Source of the DNA: Arsenophonus sp964026495
GTDB lineage: Bacteria > Pseudomonadota > Gammaproteobacteria > Enterobacterales > Enterobacteriaceae
NCBI RefSeq assembly: GCF_964026495.1
Contig: NZ_OZ032148.1
Span: 806,001-870,000, forward strand
Direction of reading: 5' to 3'
DNA: 64,000 nucleotides
In this document: positions 49,221 through 59,214 of the stretch, piece after piece
Layout of the letters: the number at the start of each line of letters is the position of its first letter
Numbering within the stretch: position 1 is the stretch's first letter
The notes under the pieces: model-generated
Told to the model about the DNA's origin: nothing
Seen by the model: the letters and a program-made list of their open reading frames with translations, nothing else
Database searches by the model: none
Program-made: the position numbers and the translations under genes

Positions 49221-50362
49221 GCATTAATTATATTAGTTATTTTTTATTTTTTATAAAGAAAATATTAACAAAATAATTTCATTGTTAATTAACTACTGTT
49301 CAATAAAATTGAATATTACTTAATTCACAATATTAATAACACTGATTTCTAGAAATTAATTAAAAAACAGAAAAGTATAAAAATATTTTATATATTAAAA
49401 TTATTCATCCATAAATTAAAGAGTTAAGACATCTTGAAAAATTAGTATCATATTTATTATTTTTTTTTAAAAAACGATAATTATTCAACATTACAATCAA
49501 AATAAAAAATATATTATTTATTTTGATAAATCTATAAATATTTAAAATACTACATAATATTTAAAAAATATTTTTTAAATATTACTTTTTTAAAATTGAA
49601 AAAATACATATTATATATTAAATATAATATATTGTTTTTTTTAAATATAATATATTGCATAATACATGATTTATTGAATGATTTTTTAATTTAAATATTG
49701 TTATTTTTTATATAAATACTTTAATAATGCAATGCATTCAAAATGAATAAAATACATTATTTCGAATACAAGGATACATATATTATCGATACATCAATAA
49801 TTATTCTCATACATATTTAAAAAATAAAAAATATATTTAATAACCTAAATATTATATCAAAAATTTTATATCTAATTTTTATTATTAAATATTTTAAAAT
49901 AAATTACTTATTCAAAAATAAAAAATATGCAATAAAAAAACTAAACATAACAGCTAAATATCCATAGTTTTATCTTTCATAGTAATATATATTTTAGTTT
50001 TAGAATGATTTTAAAATATCAAATGAAATTACAAAAAAAAATCATTAAATGTTCATTATTTAATATATAAATAAAAAGAATAATTTAAAATTTATTATCA
50101 TAATATTAATTATTAAGAAATTTTATAAAATTTAATAAAAAATAAAAATGATAATTTAATGTAATTTAAACAATGTATGATATTCTTATCATAAAAAATA
50201 CAGAAAAATTAATCACAAAAGTATTTAATTAAAAAAAAACAAATTTTAGAACAAAATATTATTTACACATTATATAACATATAAAAATATCATGATTAAT
50301 TAACAAAATCATATAATGCCAATAAACAAAAAATATTATGAATACTCATGATAGGAAAACAT
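49221..50362. other. Long spacer between divergent dusA and hemB
   Basis: These 1142 bp contain no gene. A 17-bp direct repeat (49618-49634 and 49641-49657, both ending AATATATTG) is separated by six T. The hemB frame is open to an ATG at 50348, but that ATG has no ribosome-binding site. Confidence 0.5.
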
Positions 50363-51340
50363 ATGCGATATCAACAAAATATTCAACGTTTAAGAAGATT
50401 ACGTCAAACAAAATCCATTCGAAATTTATTTCAAGAAACAAATTTAAGCATAAATGATTTAATATTACCTTTATTTATTGAAGAAAATATTCAAGATTAT
50501 CAAGCTATTACAAGTATGCCCGGTATATTTCGTATCCCTGAAAATAAATTACCTTACGAAATTGAACGTATTGCTAAATCTGGTCTCAAATCAGTTATGT
50601 TATTTGGTGTTTCTCATAACCAAGATGCAATAGGTAGTGATACTTGGAAAGAAAATGGATTAATTGCTCGTATGTCAAAAATTTGTAAAAATACAGTACC
50701 AGAAATCATAGTAATTTCTGATACTTGCTTTTGCCAATATACTTCTCATGGACATTGTGGAATCTTAAAAAGAAATACCGTTGATAATGATAAAACATTG
50801 TTGAATCTACAAAAACAAGCGATTACTGCAGCAAATGCTGGTGCTGATTTTATTGCACCTTCTGCAGCTATGGATGGACAAGTTTTTACAATTCGGAATG
50901 CACTCAATAAAGCGGGTTTTATACATACTGGTATTATGTCTTACTCAACTAAATTCGCTTCTAATCTTTACAATTCTTTTCGTGAAGCTATAGGATCTTC
51001 TTTAATTGGTGATCGAAAAAGTTATCAAATCAATCCAATGAACCGTAATGAAGCTATTAGAGAATCATTAATAGACGAAAAAGAAGGTGCTGACATTTTA
51101 ATGATAAAACCAGCAGGTACTTCTCTTGATATTATACGTGATATTCGTGAAAGAACTACTTTACCATTAGCTGCCTATCAAGTCAGCGGGGAATTTTCTC
51201 TAATAAAATTTGCGGCTAAAGCTGGTGTAATTAACGAAATTGATGTTGTTTTAGAAACATTGAGTGTAATAAAACGTGCAGGAGCTACATTAATATTAAG
51301 TTATTTTGCATTAGATTTAGCAGAAAAAAAACAAATTTAA
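50363..51340 (+). CDS. hemB: Delta-aminolevulinic acid dehydratase
   Basis: Condenses two 5-aminolevulinate molecules into porphobilinogen for heme. The zinc-type active site is complete: DTCFCQYTSHGHCGIL supplies three cysteines. FIAPSAAMDGQ, MSYSTKFAS (first Schiff-base-region lysine) and ILMIKPAGTSLD (catalytic lysine) follow, with YQVSGEF after them. Starting at ATG 50363, which has AGGA seven bases upstream, gives 325 residues, like E. coli (324). The ATG at 50348 is rejected for lack of a site. It stands alone; other heme genes are not in this window. Confidence 0.94.
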   Translation: MRYQQNIQRLRRLRQTKSIRNLFQETNLSINDLILPLFIEENIQDYQAITSMPGIFRIPENKLPYEIERIAKSGLKSVMLFGVSHNQDAIGSDTWKENGLIARMSKICKNTVPEIIVISDTCFCQYTSHGHCGILKRNTVDNDKTLLNLQKQAITAANAGADFIAPSAAMDGQVFTIRNALNKAGFIHTGIMSYSTKFASNLYNSFREAIGSSLIGDRKSYQINPMNRNEAIRESLIDEKEGADILMIKPAGTSLDIIRDIRERTTLPLAAYQVSGEFSLIKFAAKAGVINEIDVVLETLSVIKRAGATLILSYFALDLAEKKQI

Positions 51341-52125
51341 TTAATTTCATATTTTAAAAAATTAAAAAAAATAAAAAAATAATTTTAAAAATTAAAACAC
51401 AAGAATCTGCAATTAGTAATATTGATGTTATTCAAATACATGACACTTAAAAAATTATTAAAGAAAACTAGAGAAATATATTTTTTAGAAAATTAATGAA
51501 TAATATTTTCTTTTATATAAAAATTATTTTATGTAAAAATCATTATTAAAAACATATATACAAAAAATTTTATGTTATTTTTAAATAAAAAATTTTGAAT
51601 AACTTTTATAATATAAAAAATTAAAAACCACATATGCATTACTTAGTTTTATTCTTTTATAAAATAACATGCACACAAAATTTTTTAGTTAATATAACAA
51701 TTTTAATAAATTAATTATTGATATAAAATCTTGTAAATTACATTTAAAATCAATTTATTACCAATAATAAATAAAATAATTAGTATAATTTTTTATTACA
51801 TAAAATATTTGTTAAATATAAAAATATAAATCAATTTTTAAAAAAAAGAAGTTTTTATTAAAATTTACTTATTTGTTACATTTTTATTAAAACTAAAATA
51901 ATTAATTTTAATAATATTTCAAATACAAAAATAATTTTATGAAAACTAATTCATGATTTTTATATTACATTCTTTAATAAGAATATTATCATGATCTAAA
52001 TATCAAAACTTCTTGAACAAAGCTATGTACAATTGCTTTCAATATTGTTAATAGAAAGTTATTTTATTATCTCGATATTTTTTATTCATTTTTAATTGAT
52101 AAAATTACGTCACATTTATTACTTA
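51341..52125. other. Spacer between convergent hemB and tyrS
   Basis: These 785 bp hold no supportable gene. A short plus-strand stretch at 51398-51450 reads TQESAISNIDVIQIHDT with less A/T bias than its surroundings and then hits stops; it may be a coding remnant or chance. Confidence 0.45.
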
Positions 52126-53400
52126 TTATTTCCAATATACTAAACAGTAATTTTTTTTACCACGTTTTATTAAAGAATAACGTTCAAACAAACGATCTTT
52201 TTCAGTAAAAACATAGGCAGGATCAGAACATTTTTTACCATTAATCATAACTGCATTAGATTTAATTATTTTTCTAGATTGTCCACGTGAAAATACAAAC
52301 TGCGCTTCAATTAATGCTTCCTGCAAATTTGCCCCTACATGTAATTTTATTATCGGTACTCCATCTTGTGCCAATTGTATAAAATCTTTCACTGATAATT
52401 GATTAATATTATTAAAAAACAAATTTTTAGTAATACGCTTAGCTGCCTGCAAACTTTCATTTCCATGTACAAATTGAGTAATTTTTTCTGCTAATAAATA
52501 TTGAGCTCTATTTTTTTTATGACTATTTTGGTCTTCTTTTTGCAAAACTTCTATTTCTTCAATCGGTATAAAAGTAAAAATTTTTAAAAAACGATAAACA
52601 TCTACATCTTTAGTATTAATCCAAAACTGATAAAATTTATAGGGACTAGTTTTTTTTGGATCTAACCAAATAACACCATCTTCTGTTTTTCCAAATTTAG
52701 TACCATCAGATTTAATAATAAGAGGTACAGTTAAACCAAAAACTTTTTTTTGATATAACCGACGTGTTAAATCAATACCTGAAATAATATTACCCCATTG
52801 ATCTGATCCACCTATCTGCAATTTAACATTATATTTATTAAAAAGATAAGCAAAATCATAAGATTGAAGTAAACTATAAAAAAATTCACTAAAACAAATT
52901 CCATTATTATCACGTTCAAGACGTTTTTTAACCGCTTCTTTATGAATCATTTGATTTACAGAAAAATATTTCCCAATATCACGCAAAAATGTCAATAAAT
53001 TTATTTTACTAATCCAATCATAATTATTAATAATTTTGGCACTATTTTTAGAACAATCAAAATCTAAGAATGGCAAAATTTGTTGACTAATTTTATTTAC
53101 CCATTCAGATACCATTTCAAAAGTTTGTAATTTGCGTGCATGAGATTTAAAACTGGGATCACCAATCAAAGCCGTACCGCCACCAATTAAAATAATTGGT
53201 TTGTGTCCCATCTTTTGAAAATGTTTTAAAGATAACAACGGAACTAAATGACCTAAATGTAAACTATCAGCAGTTGGATCAAAACCACAATAAAGATTAA
53301 TTGATTCATTTGAAAGTTTCTTACTTAAGTATCTTTCATCTGTTAATTGATTAATTAAACTCCTATTTTTTAAATATTGCAATAATTTTTCATTAACCAT
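52126..53400 (-). CDS. tyrS: Tyrosine-tRNA ligase
   Basis: Class I synthetase. YCGFDPTADSLHLGHLVPLL holds the HIGH-type motif. QIGGSDQWGNI is the tyrosine-binding helix and KFGKTEDG the KMSKS-type loop; the C-terminal S4-like RNA-binding domain contains GQSRKIIKSNAVMINGKK. The frame opens at 53421, but a GGAGAG site six bases before ATG 53400 and the family alignment give 424 residues, exactly the E. coli length. pdxH lies about 110 bp upstream on the same strand, the enteric pdxH-tyrS order. Confidence 0.96.
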   Translation of the reverse strand: MVNEKLLQYLKNRSLINQLTDERYLSKKLSNESINLYCGFDPTADSLHLGHLVPLLSLKHFQKMGHKPIILIGGGTALIGDPSFKSHARKLQTFEMVSEWVNKISQQILPFLDFDCSKNSAKIINNYDWISKINLLTFLRDIGKYFSVNQMIHKEAVKKRLERDNNGICFSEFFYSLLQSYDFAYLFNKYNVKLQIGGSDQWGNIISGIDLTRRLYQKKVFGLTVPLIIKSDGTKFGKTEDGVIWLDPKKTSPYKFYQFWINTKDVDVYRFLKIFTFIPIEEIEVLQKEDQNSHKKNRAQYLLAEKITQFVHGNESLQAAKRITKNLFFNNINQLSVKDFIQLAQDGVPIIKLHVGANLQEALIEAQFVFSRGQSRKIIKSNAVMINGKKCSDPAYVFTEKDRLFERYSLIKRGKKNYCLVYWK

Positions 53401-53510
53401 TAATAGCTCTCCATAAATCATATCTTTTATTTTACATACATGGTATTTATCGCTTAACTTTTAAAAAAAACATATTTATTTAATGAAGGCATCAAGAAAA
53501 ATATTTTTTA

Positions 53511-54164
53511 TTAAGGTGCTAAACGATTAATTTCCCAATGATTAGATTTCCATATATATATAAATCTATCGTGCAATCTTTTATTACCACCTTGCCAAAA
53601 TTCTACACTATTAAACTTAATACGATACCCCCCCCAAAAACTAGGCACAGGGATTTTGCTATTTTTAACTATTTTAGAAAATTGTAAAAATTTTTTTTCT
53701 AAAACATCACGACTAGATATTTTTTCTGATTGTGGAGAAATCCAAGCTGCTATTTGACTATCTTTAGGACGACTATAAAAATATTTGATAACTTCGACAG
53801 AAGATAATTTTTTAGCAGTACCAAGAAAACATACTTGACGTTCTAATGAACACCATGGAAATAATACACTAACGTGATTATTAACAATAATATGTTGTGA
53901 TTTGCGACTAAATAAATTAGTATAAAAAATCAATCCATTTTTATCATAGTGTTTTAACAAAACAATTCTTTGATATGGCTGTCCATTATTATCTACTGTA
54001 GAAATAGACATCGCTGTTGGATCAATCAGTTTTTCTTTATAAGCATCTTGCATCCAAAGATCAAATAAAATTAAAGGATCGTGTGTTAAATCTTGACGTC
54101 TTAAAATGCCTCTAGAATATTCCCTTCTACAATTAGAAATATTAAATTGAGTATTTTCTAACAT
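53511..54164 (-). CDS. pdxH: Pyridoxamine/pyridoxine 5'-phosphate oxidase
   Basis: FMN enzyme producing pyridoxal 5'-phosphate, needed by BioA, BioF, SufS and others in this window. RREYSRGILRRQDL is the N-terminal substrate lid. RIVLLKHYDKNGLIFYTN and SRKSQHI bind FMN, and SFWGGYRI, EFWQGGNKRLHDRF with the C-terminal NRLAP complete the active site. The frame opens at 54191, but GGAG eight bases before the ATG at 54164 gives 217 residues (E. coli 218). It is followed by tyrS. Confidence 0.95.
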   Translation of the reverse strand: MLENTQFNISNCRREYSRGILRRQDLTHDPLILFDLWMQDAYKEKLIDPTAMSISTVDNNGQPYQRIVLLKHYDKNGLIFYTNLFSRKSQHIIVNNHVSVLFPWCSLERQVCFLGTAKKLSSVEVIKYFYSRPKDSQIAAWISPQSEKISSRDVLEKKFLQFSKIVKNSKIPVPSFWGGYRIKFNSVEFWQGGNKRLHDRFIYIWKSNHWEINRLAP

Positions 54165-55614
54165 CTCTCTATCTCCAACGATTTTATTCAATGAAAATTG
54201 AAATCATATTACATTTAAATATTTATAAAAATTATATACAAACTAACATTATTAAAAAATTAATAAAAAACAAGCATAATCTATTTATAAAAGGAAATTT
54301 TCTTAAATAAAAAAAATAAATATAATTATATTATTCATATTATATTTTTTATAATCCATATATTATATTTAAAATCTTAAAATCTTACTCAATGTATTAA
54401 TAGATAAATTCAATTTTTATAAAAAAAATATTTTTGTAAAAAATATGTATTTTATGTTTATATTTTATATACAAAATCTAATTTTATAGATCAAAAATAA
54501 ACTCAATTTATAATTATTTAATTTTTAATATTTTTAAAATAAAAATCTTAATAAATTAAAAATTTTAAAAAAATATAACAAAAATGACGTAAACATAATC
54601 ATATAATCTTGTAATTTTACAAAATAAGAAAAATATGATATTTATAAAAAACAAATAGTTTATATAAAAGTTTGTATTTAAAATTGCATTTATAAAAATC
54701 ATAAATTCAATTTTAGTATTACATTTTTGTTTTTTATTCCATATAATATTTTTATCATTGCAAACTTTTTATTAAATCAAATCTCTATTATTATTTTTTA
54801 ATTTTTATATACAGATCATTGTGAATCTTATTATAATCAATGTTTTTTTTATAAAACAGCAAAACTAACACGTGTAAAAAATACCAATACCATAATAGAT
54901 ATTACTTATAATGTATAACTTATAAAAATAGTAATTTTAAAAAAATATATTAACAATTTCAGAAACTAAAAAATCTGATAAGAAAATATAATAATATACA
55001 TAAAATATTATCTTTCTTATATTTTTCAGAATTTTTATACTTTAAAAATAAAAAACACAGGCACGGGTGAGGTTCCAAAAACCATATACAAAAAATTGAA
55101 TAAATACTTCAATTAATAAAAAGTTAATTTTTTAAAACTTAAAAATATTTAAAATATAAAAAATTTGGATCTTGCGAAGAAATATATATTAATTTATATA
55201 TTATAATTATATAAAAAATTATAAATTTATTGAAACATCAAAACATAATATTGTTTCTTTAAAAGAACGTTCAAAAAAGTTATTTATATTAAATCTTCAT
55301 ACATTATTTTTTTATATAAACAACTTTTACTATATATTTAATGAATACAATATAAAAATTTTTATAAAAAAATAATATCTAATTCTTCTATATAAAAGAA
55401 TTTTGTAAAAAACTTTATCAAAAAAAATATATCAATCATAAAATTTATATTTTTTTTAAGATAAAAAAAATTAAAATAATCAAAATTTATATAATAAACA
55501 TTTTCATAAAAATTATATCCATCCATACATTTTTTTATGTTATGCTAATCTTTTATATTCTATACAAATTATAGAACAATATTCTTTTATTTTTAAGCAT
55601 AAATTAATATAAAA
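54165..55614. other. Longest gene-free spacer (pdxH to rnt)
   Basis: These 1450 bp lie between two divergent genes. They are almost pure A/T except for one sharp GC-rich island, GCACGGGTGAGGTTCC, near 55062-55077, which is discussed as a finding. Several genes that lie between pdxH and rnt in E. coli are missing. Confidence 0.5.
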
Positions 55615-56259
55615 ATGTCTAATAAAAAAAATGATATTCATACGTTATCAGAACGTTTTCGAGGCTATTATCCTGTCGTTATAGACGTTGAAACAGGAGG
55701 ATTTAATGCAAAAAATGACGCACTATTAGAAATAGCAGCCATAACATTAAAAATGGATCAAAAAGGTTGGTTAGACATTGATAAAACACTTCATTTCCAT
55801 TTAATACCTTTTGAAGGTGCAAACATCGAAGCTACTTCACTAGCTTTTACTGGAATAGATCCTCACAATCCATTACGTAGAGCAGTCAATGAACATACAG
55901 CTCTAAATGAACTTTTTAAAATGGTTAAAACAGGCATAAAAAATAATGATTGTCATCGAGCTATTATTGTTGCACACAATGCTAATTTTGATCATAGTTT
56001 TATAATGGCTGCAACTCATCGAACAAATTTAAAACATACTCCTTTCCACCCTTTTGTTACTTTTGATACTGCTACACTCAGTGGTTTAGTTTTCGGTCAA
56101 ACAATTTTAGCTAAAGCATGTGATACTGCAGGAATTCCTTTTGATGGAAAACAAGCACATGGCGCACTTTATGATACAGATAGAACAGCATTGTTATTTT
56201 GCACAATCGTTAATAAATGGAAAAAATTAGGAGGATGGCCATTAAATGCAGATTGCTAA
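55615..56259 (+). CDS. rnt: Ribonuclease T
   Basis: DEDDh 3'-5' exonuclease that trims the 3' ends of tRNA and other stable RNAs and also degrades single-stranded DNA. Exo I is VIDVETGGFNAKNDALLEIAA (Asp, Glu). Exo II is VAHNANFDHSFI and Exo III HGALYDTDRTALLF, with the catalytic His and Asp. RFRGYYPVVIDV and LAKACDTAGIPFD are RNase T-specific. The length of 214 matches E. coli (215). It starts at ATG 55615 with no strong Shine-Dalgarno. It stands alone. Confidence 0.94.
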   Translation: MSNKKNDIHTLSERFRGYYPVVIDVETGGFNAKNDALLEIAAITLKMDQKGWLDIDKTLHFHLIPFEGANIEATSLAFTGIDPHNPLRRAVNEHTALNELFKMVKTGIKNNDCHRAIIVAHNANFDHSFIMAATHRTNLKHTPFHPFVTFDTATLSGLVFGQTILAKACDTAGIPFDGKQAHGALYDTDRTALLFCTIVNKWKKLGGWPLNADC

Positions 56260-57239
56260 CAAAAAAAATATTAAACTACAAATTTTTTACAAAAAAAAAT
56301 TATACAATTTTTTTATAAAATCGTAATTATTTCTAAAATATATTGATATATATTTTTATATATTATGCTTCTATTATATTATTGCCAATATATTATTAAT
56401 TATTATTAATAATGCATAATTCAAAAAAGATATCAAAAAAATCTTTAAAAATCAAGAAAAAAATTTTTAAATAATTTTAAAATACATCAAACAACTATTT
56501 AGTATTTATAAAAATAAAACCAAAATATATTAAAAAATAAGTCTAAACATTATTTTTAATTTTTTTTAAAAAGATAAAAATAAGATGATATTATTTTTAT
56601 AATTACAATTTATACATTATTTTTTTAATAAAATTGATACATAAAATAAATGATGTTAATCATACTTGCTTTTAAAAAATTACTTAAATAACTCATAAAG
56701 TTTACATATTAATAAAAAAAACAGTCAACAACAGATTTTTTTTTGATTATATAAAAATACATCACTTTTTGAAAGATTATTAGATTTAATATAATCATAA
56801 ATATTTTTTGAAAAAATCATTAATGCATAAAATAAATATTGATCATATTTAATACTAAAAAATTATTTAAAATAATAATTTTAATTTGCAAAATTTATCA
56901 TTTCATGATAAAATCTTTGATTTTTAAAAAATCATCATATGAAGATTTTAGCATATGAAGATTTTAGAATGAACATTCATAAAAATAAAAAAAATTAAAA
57001 ATAATTTATAAAACATATCATAAGTTTTCTTTTTAGAGAATTAACAATTAATATCATATTCAAAAACTATAAAAATTCATCGAAAAACAACAAAAATCAC
57101 TACGTCAATAAAATACAATATCTATTATATATAAAATTTTATTGCTTATATTTAAAAGTATAGTATATAATAATTTTATATCAAAATATATAATATAAAC
57201 AATTAATTAACATTATAAAGAATCTATAGATTAATTATC
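56260..57239. other. Spacer between rnt and pykF
   Basis: These 980 bp contain no gene. CATATGAAGATTTTAG is perfectly duplicated in tandem at 56936-56967. Confidence 0.5.
56936..56967. repeat. 16-bp perfect tandem duplication
   Basis: Two abutting copies of CATATGAAGATTTTAG (56936-56951 and 56952-56967) in the rnt-pykF spacer. Confidence 0.9.
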
Positions 57240-58652
57240 ATGAAAAAAACAAAAATTGTTTGTACTATTGGTCCAAAAACTGAATCTAAAAAAAAACTTT
57301 TAGAATTATTAAATGCTGGCATGAATGTTATTCGACTAAATTTTTCACATGGGAATCATCAAGAACATAGTCGGAGAATAAAAAATTTTCGTACTGTCTG
57401 TAAAGAAAATAATCAACATGCAACAATATTATTAGATACAAAAGGGCCAGAAATTCGTACCATGCATCTTAAAAATGGAAATAATGTATTCTTAAAATCA
57501 GGACAAAAGTTTATTTTTACTACTGATATGTCAGTTATAGGAGATAAAAATAGAGTAGCTGTTACTTATCAAAATCTGCCTTATCAAGTAAAAACAGGTG
57601 ATAAAATTTTAGTTGATGACGGTTTAATTGCTATGAAAATTTCATCTATCAAAAAAAATAATATCATATGTCAAGTACTCAATAATGGAAATTTAGGTGA
57701 AAATAAAAGTATTAATTTACCTGGAATATCAATTAATTTACCAATACTAGGGGAACGTGATAAACAAGATATAATCTTTGGTTGTCAACAAGATGTTGAT
57801 TTTATTGCTGCTTCATTTATTCGCAAACATACTGATGTAGAAACAATTCGTGCTTATCTGAAAAAACATGGAGGTCAAAATATACAAATAATTTCTAAAA
57901 TTGAAAATCAAGAAGGATTAAATAATTTTGATAAAATTTTAGAAGCCTCTGATGGTATAATGGTTGCACGAGGTGATCTTGGTGTCGAAATACCAGTAGA
58001 AGAAGTAATTTTTGCACAAAAAATGATGATTAACAAATGCATTTCTTCAAGAAAAATTGTCATTACTGCTACACAAATGTTAGATTCTATGATTAAAAAT
58101 CCATTACCTACACGTGCTGAAGCAGGTGACGTAGCTAATGCTATTTTAGATGGTACCGATGCAGTTATGCTTTCTGCGGAAAGTGCAAAAGGTAAATATC
58201 CTATTGAAGCAGTAAAAATTATGTCAACTATTTGTGAACGTACCGATAAAGTCATGCCAAGCCGTATAAATGATAAACAAAAAAATCAAATTATAGGAAT
58301 TACTGAAGCTATTTGCCGTGGAGCAGTAGAAATAGCAGAAAAATTAAATGCTCAGTTAATTATAGTGGCAACCTATGGTGGAAAATCTGCAAAATCAATA
58401 CGTAAATATTTTCCAAAAGCACCTATACTGGCTTTAACTACTCATGAAAAAACAGCACGTCAATTATCTTTAGTAAAAGGTGTAATTCCAGAAATAGTAA
58501 AAAAAATTAATTCTACAGATGATTTTTATCATATCGGAAAAAAAATTGCTTTAGCAAATAATTTCAGTAAAAAGGGTGATATAGTAGTTATGGTTTCCGG
58601 TGCATTGGTACCAAGTGGTACAACAAATACATCATCTGTCCATATTATATGA
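57240..58652 (+). CDS. pykF: Pyruvate kinase (type I-like, PykF)
   Basis: Transfers phosphate from phosphoenolpyruvate to ADP, the last step of glycolysis. TKIVCTIGPKTESK and MNVIRLNFSHG form the N-terminal barrel edge. LDTKGPEIRT, the B-domain lid (about 70-170), IISKIENQEGL (catalytic Lys), MVARGDLGVEIP and ITATQMLDSM are complete. The length of 470 equals E. coli PykF, and the neighbouring lpp supports pykF rather than pykA, since pykF-lpp-ldtE-suf is the E. coli order. Regulation by fructose bisphosphate cannot be judged here. Confidence 0.95.
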   Translation: MKKTKIVCTIGPKTESKKKLLELLNAGMNVIRLNFSHGNHQEHSRRIKNFRTVCKENNQHATILLDTKGPEIRTMHLKNGNNVFLKSGQKFIFTTDMSVIGDKNRVAVTYQNLPYQVKTGDKILVDDGLIAMKISSIKKNNIICQVLNNGNLGENKSINLPGISINLPILGERDKQDIIFGCQQDVDFIAASFIRKHTDVETIRAYLKKHGGQNIQIISKIENQEGLNNFDKILEASDGIMVARGDLGVEIPVEEVIFAQKMMINKCISSRKIVITATQMLDSMIKNPLPTRAEAGDVANAILDGTDAVMLSAESAKGKYPIEAVKIMSTICERTDKVMPSRINDKQKNQIIGITEAICRGAVEIAEKLNAQLIIVATYGGKSAKSIRKYFPKAPILALTTHEKTARQLSLVKGVIPEIVKKINSTDDFYHIGKKIALANNFSKKGDIVVMVSGALVPSGTTNTSSVHII

Positions 58653-58825
58653 GCTCATTTAAAAATAAATTTCTTATTACCGAAAAAAATATATATATTT
58701 TCATTATAAATAATTTTATAAAAATTTTTTAAATTATTAAATTAATATTATATTATAAGAAAAAATAAGAATTTTAGATAATTTTAAAAAAGATCTAATA
58801 ATTGAAAGTTAAAAAGAGAAAAATA

Positions 58826-58855
58826 TTCTCTGTTTTGATAGAAATGTGTCATACT
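58826..58855 (+). promoter_or_regulatory. Promoter of lpp
   Basis: TTCTCT (58826-58831), an 18-base spacer and CATACT (58850-58855) occupy the same relative positions as the elements upstream of E. coli lpp. The surrounding AATATTCTC and GTGTnATACTT and the leader GAGATTAACT (58870-58879) are shared with E. coli, as recalled from memory. An AAAGGA ribosome-binding site (58886-58891) sits seven bases before the ATG. Confidence 0.7.
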
Positions 58856-58898
58856 TACTTTACTACTCAGAGATTAACTAAATTTAAAGGATAATATA

Positions 58899-59135
58899 AT
58901 GAATCGTACTAAAATTACACTAACTTCTATCTTTTTGACTGCTTTTTTATTAGCAGGTTGTTCAAGTAGCAATCAAATGAATAAACTTTCCTCTGATGTA
59001 CAAACATTAAATGGCAAAGTTGATCAATTATCTAATGATGTTGAATCATTACGCACTGATGTTCAAACTGCTAAAGATGAAGCTGATCGTGCTAATCAAC
59101 GTTTAGACAATCAAGTACGTACATACAAAAAATAA
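58899..59135 (+). CDS. lpp: Major outer membrane (Braun) lipoprotein
   Basis: Abundant lipoprotein that tethers the outer membrane to peptidoglycan. The signal peptide ends in lipobox LLAGC (C21). The mature part is the heptad-repeat trimeric coiled coil (LSSDVQTLNGKVDQLSNDV and following) and ends in TYKK, whose last lysine is the attachment site to diaminopimelate. The length of 78 is identical to E. coli. It has a conserved upstream promoter and a strong terminator directly downstream. The next gene is an L,D-transpeptidase of the family that makes this very linkage. Confidence 0.97.
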   Translation: MNRTKITLTSIFLTAFLLAGCSSSNQMNKLSSDVQTLNGKVDQLSNDVESLRTDVQTAKDEADRANQRLDNQVRTYKK

Positions 59136-59171
59136 TTTAATTATTTATAACATTTGATGTATTTATTGATA

Positions 59172-59202
59172 AATAAGGTACCTAAAATATAGGTGCCTTA
59201 TT
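59172..59202 (+). terminator. Rho-independent terminator of lpp
   Basis: AATAAGGTACCT (59172-59183) pairs over 12 bases, one of them G-U, with AGGTGCCTTATT (59191-59202) around a seven-base loop, then continues into A/T-rich sequence. It lies 36 bp past the lpp stop, in the gap to the convergent L,D-transpeptidase gene, and may act in both directions. Confidence 0.8.
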
Positions 59203-59214
59203 ATTTAAAGGTTT

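Noticed and set aside
51398..51450. Possible protein remnant downstream of hemB
   Set aside because: Seventeen codons without a recognisable family; could be chance.
57908..58255. 115-codon minus-strand frame inside pykF, and similar antisense frames inside nlpD, yfeB and the DASS gene
   Set aside because: They lie entirely within well-supported genes on the opposite strand and encode no recognisable product.
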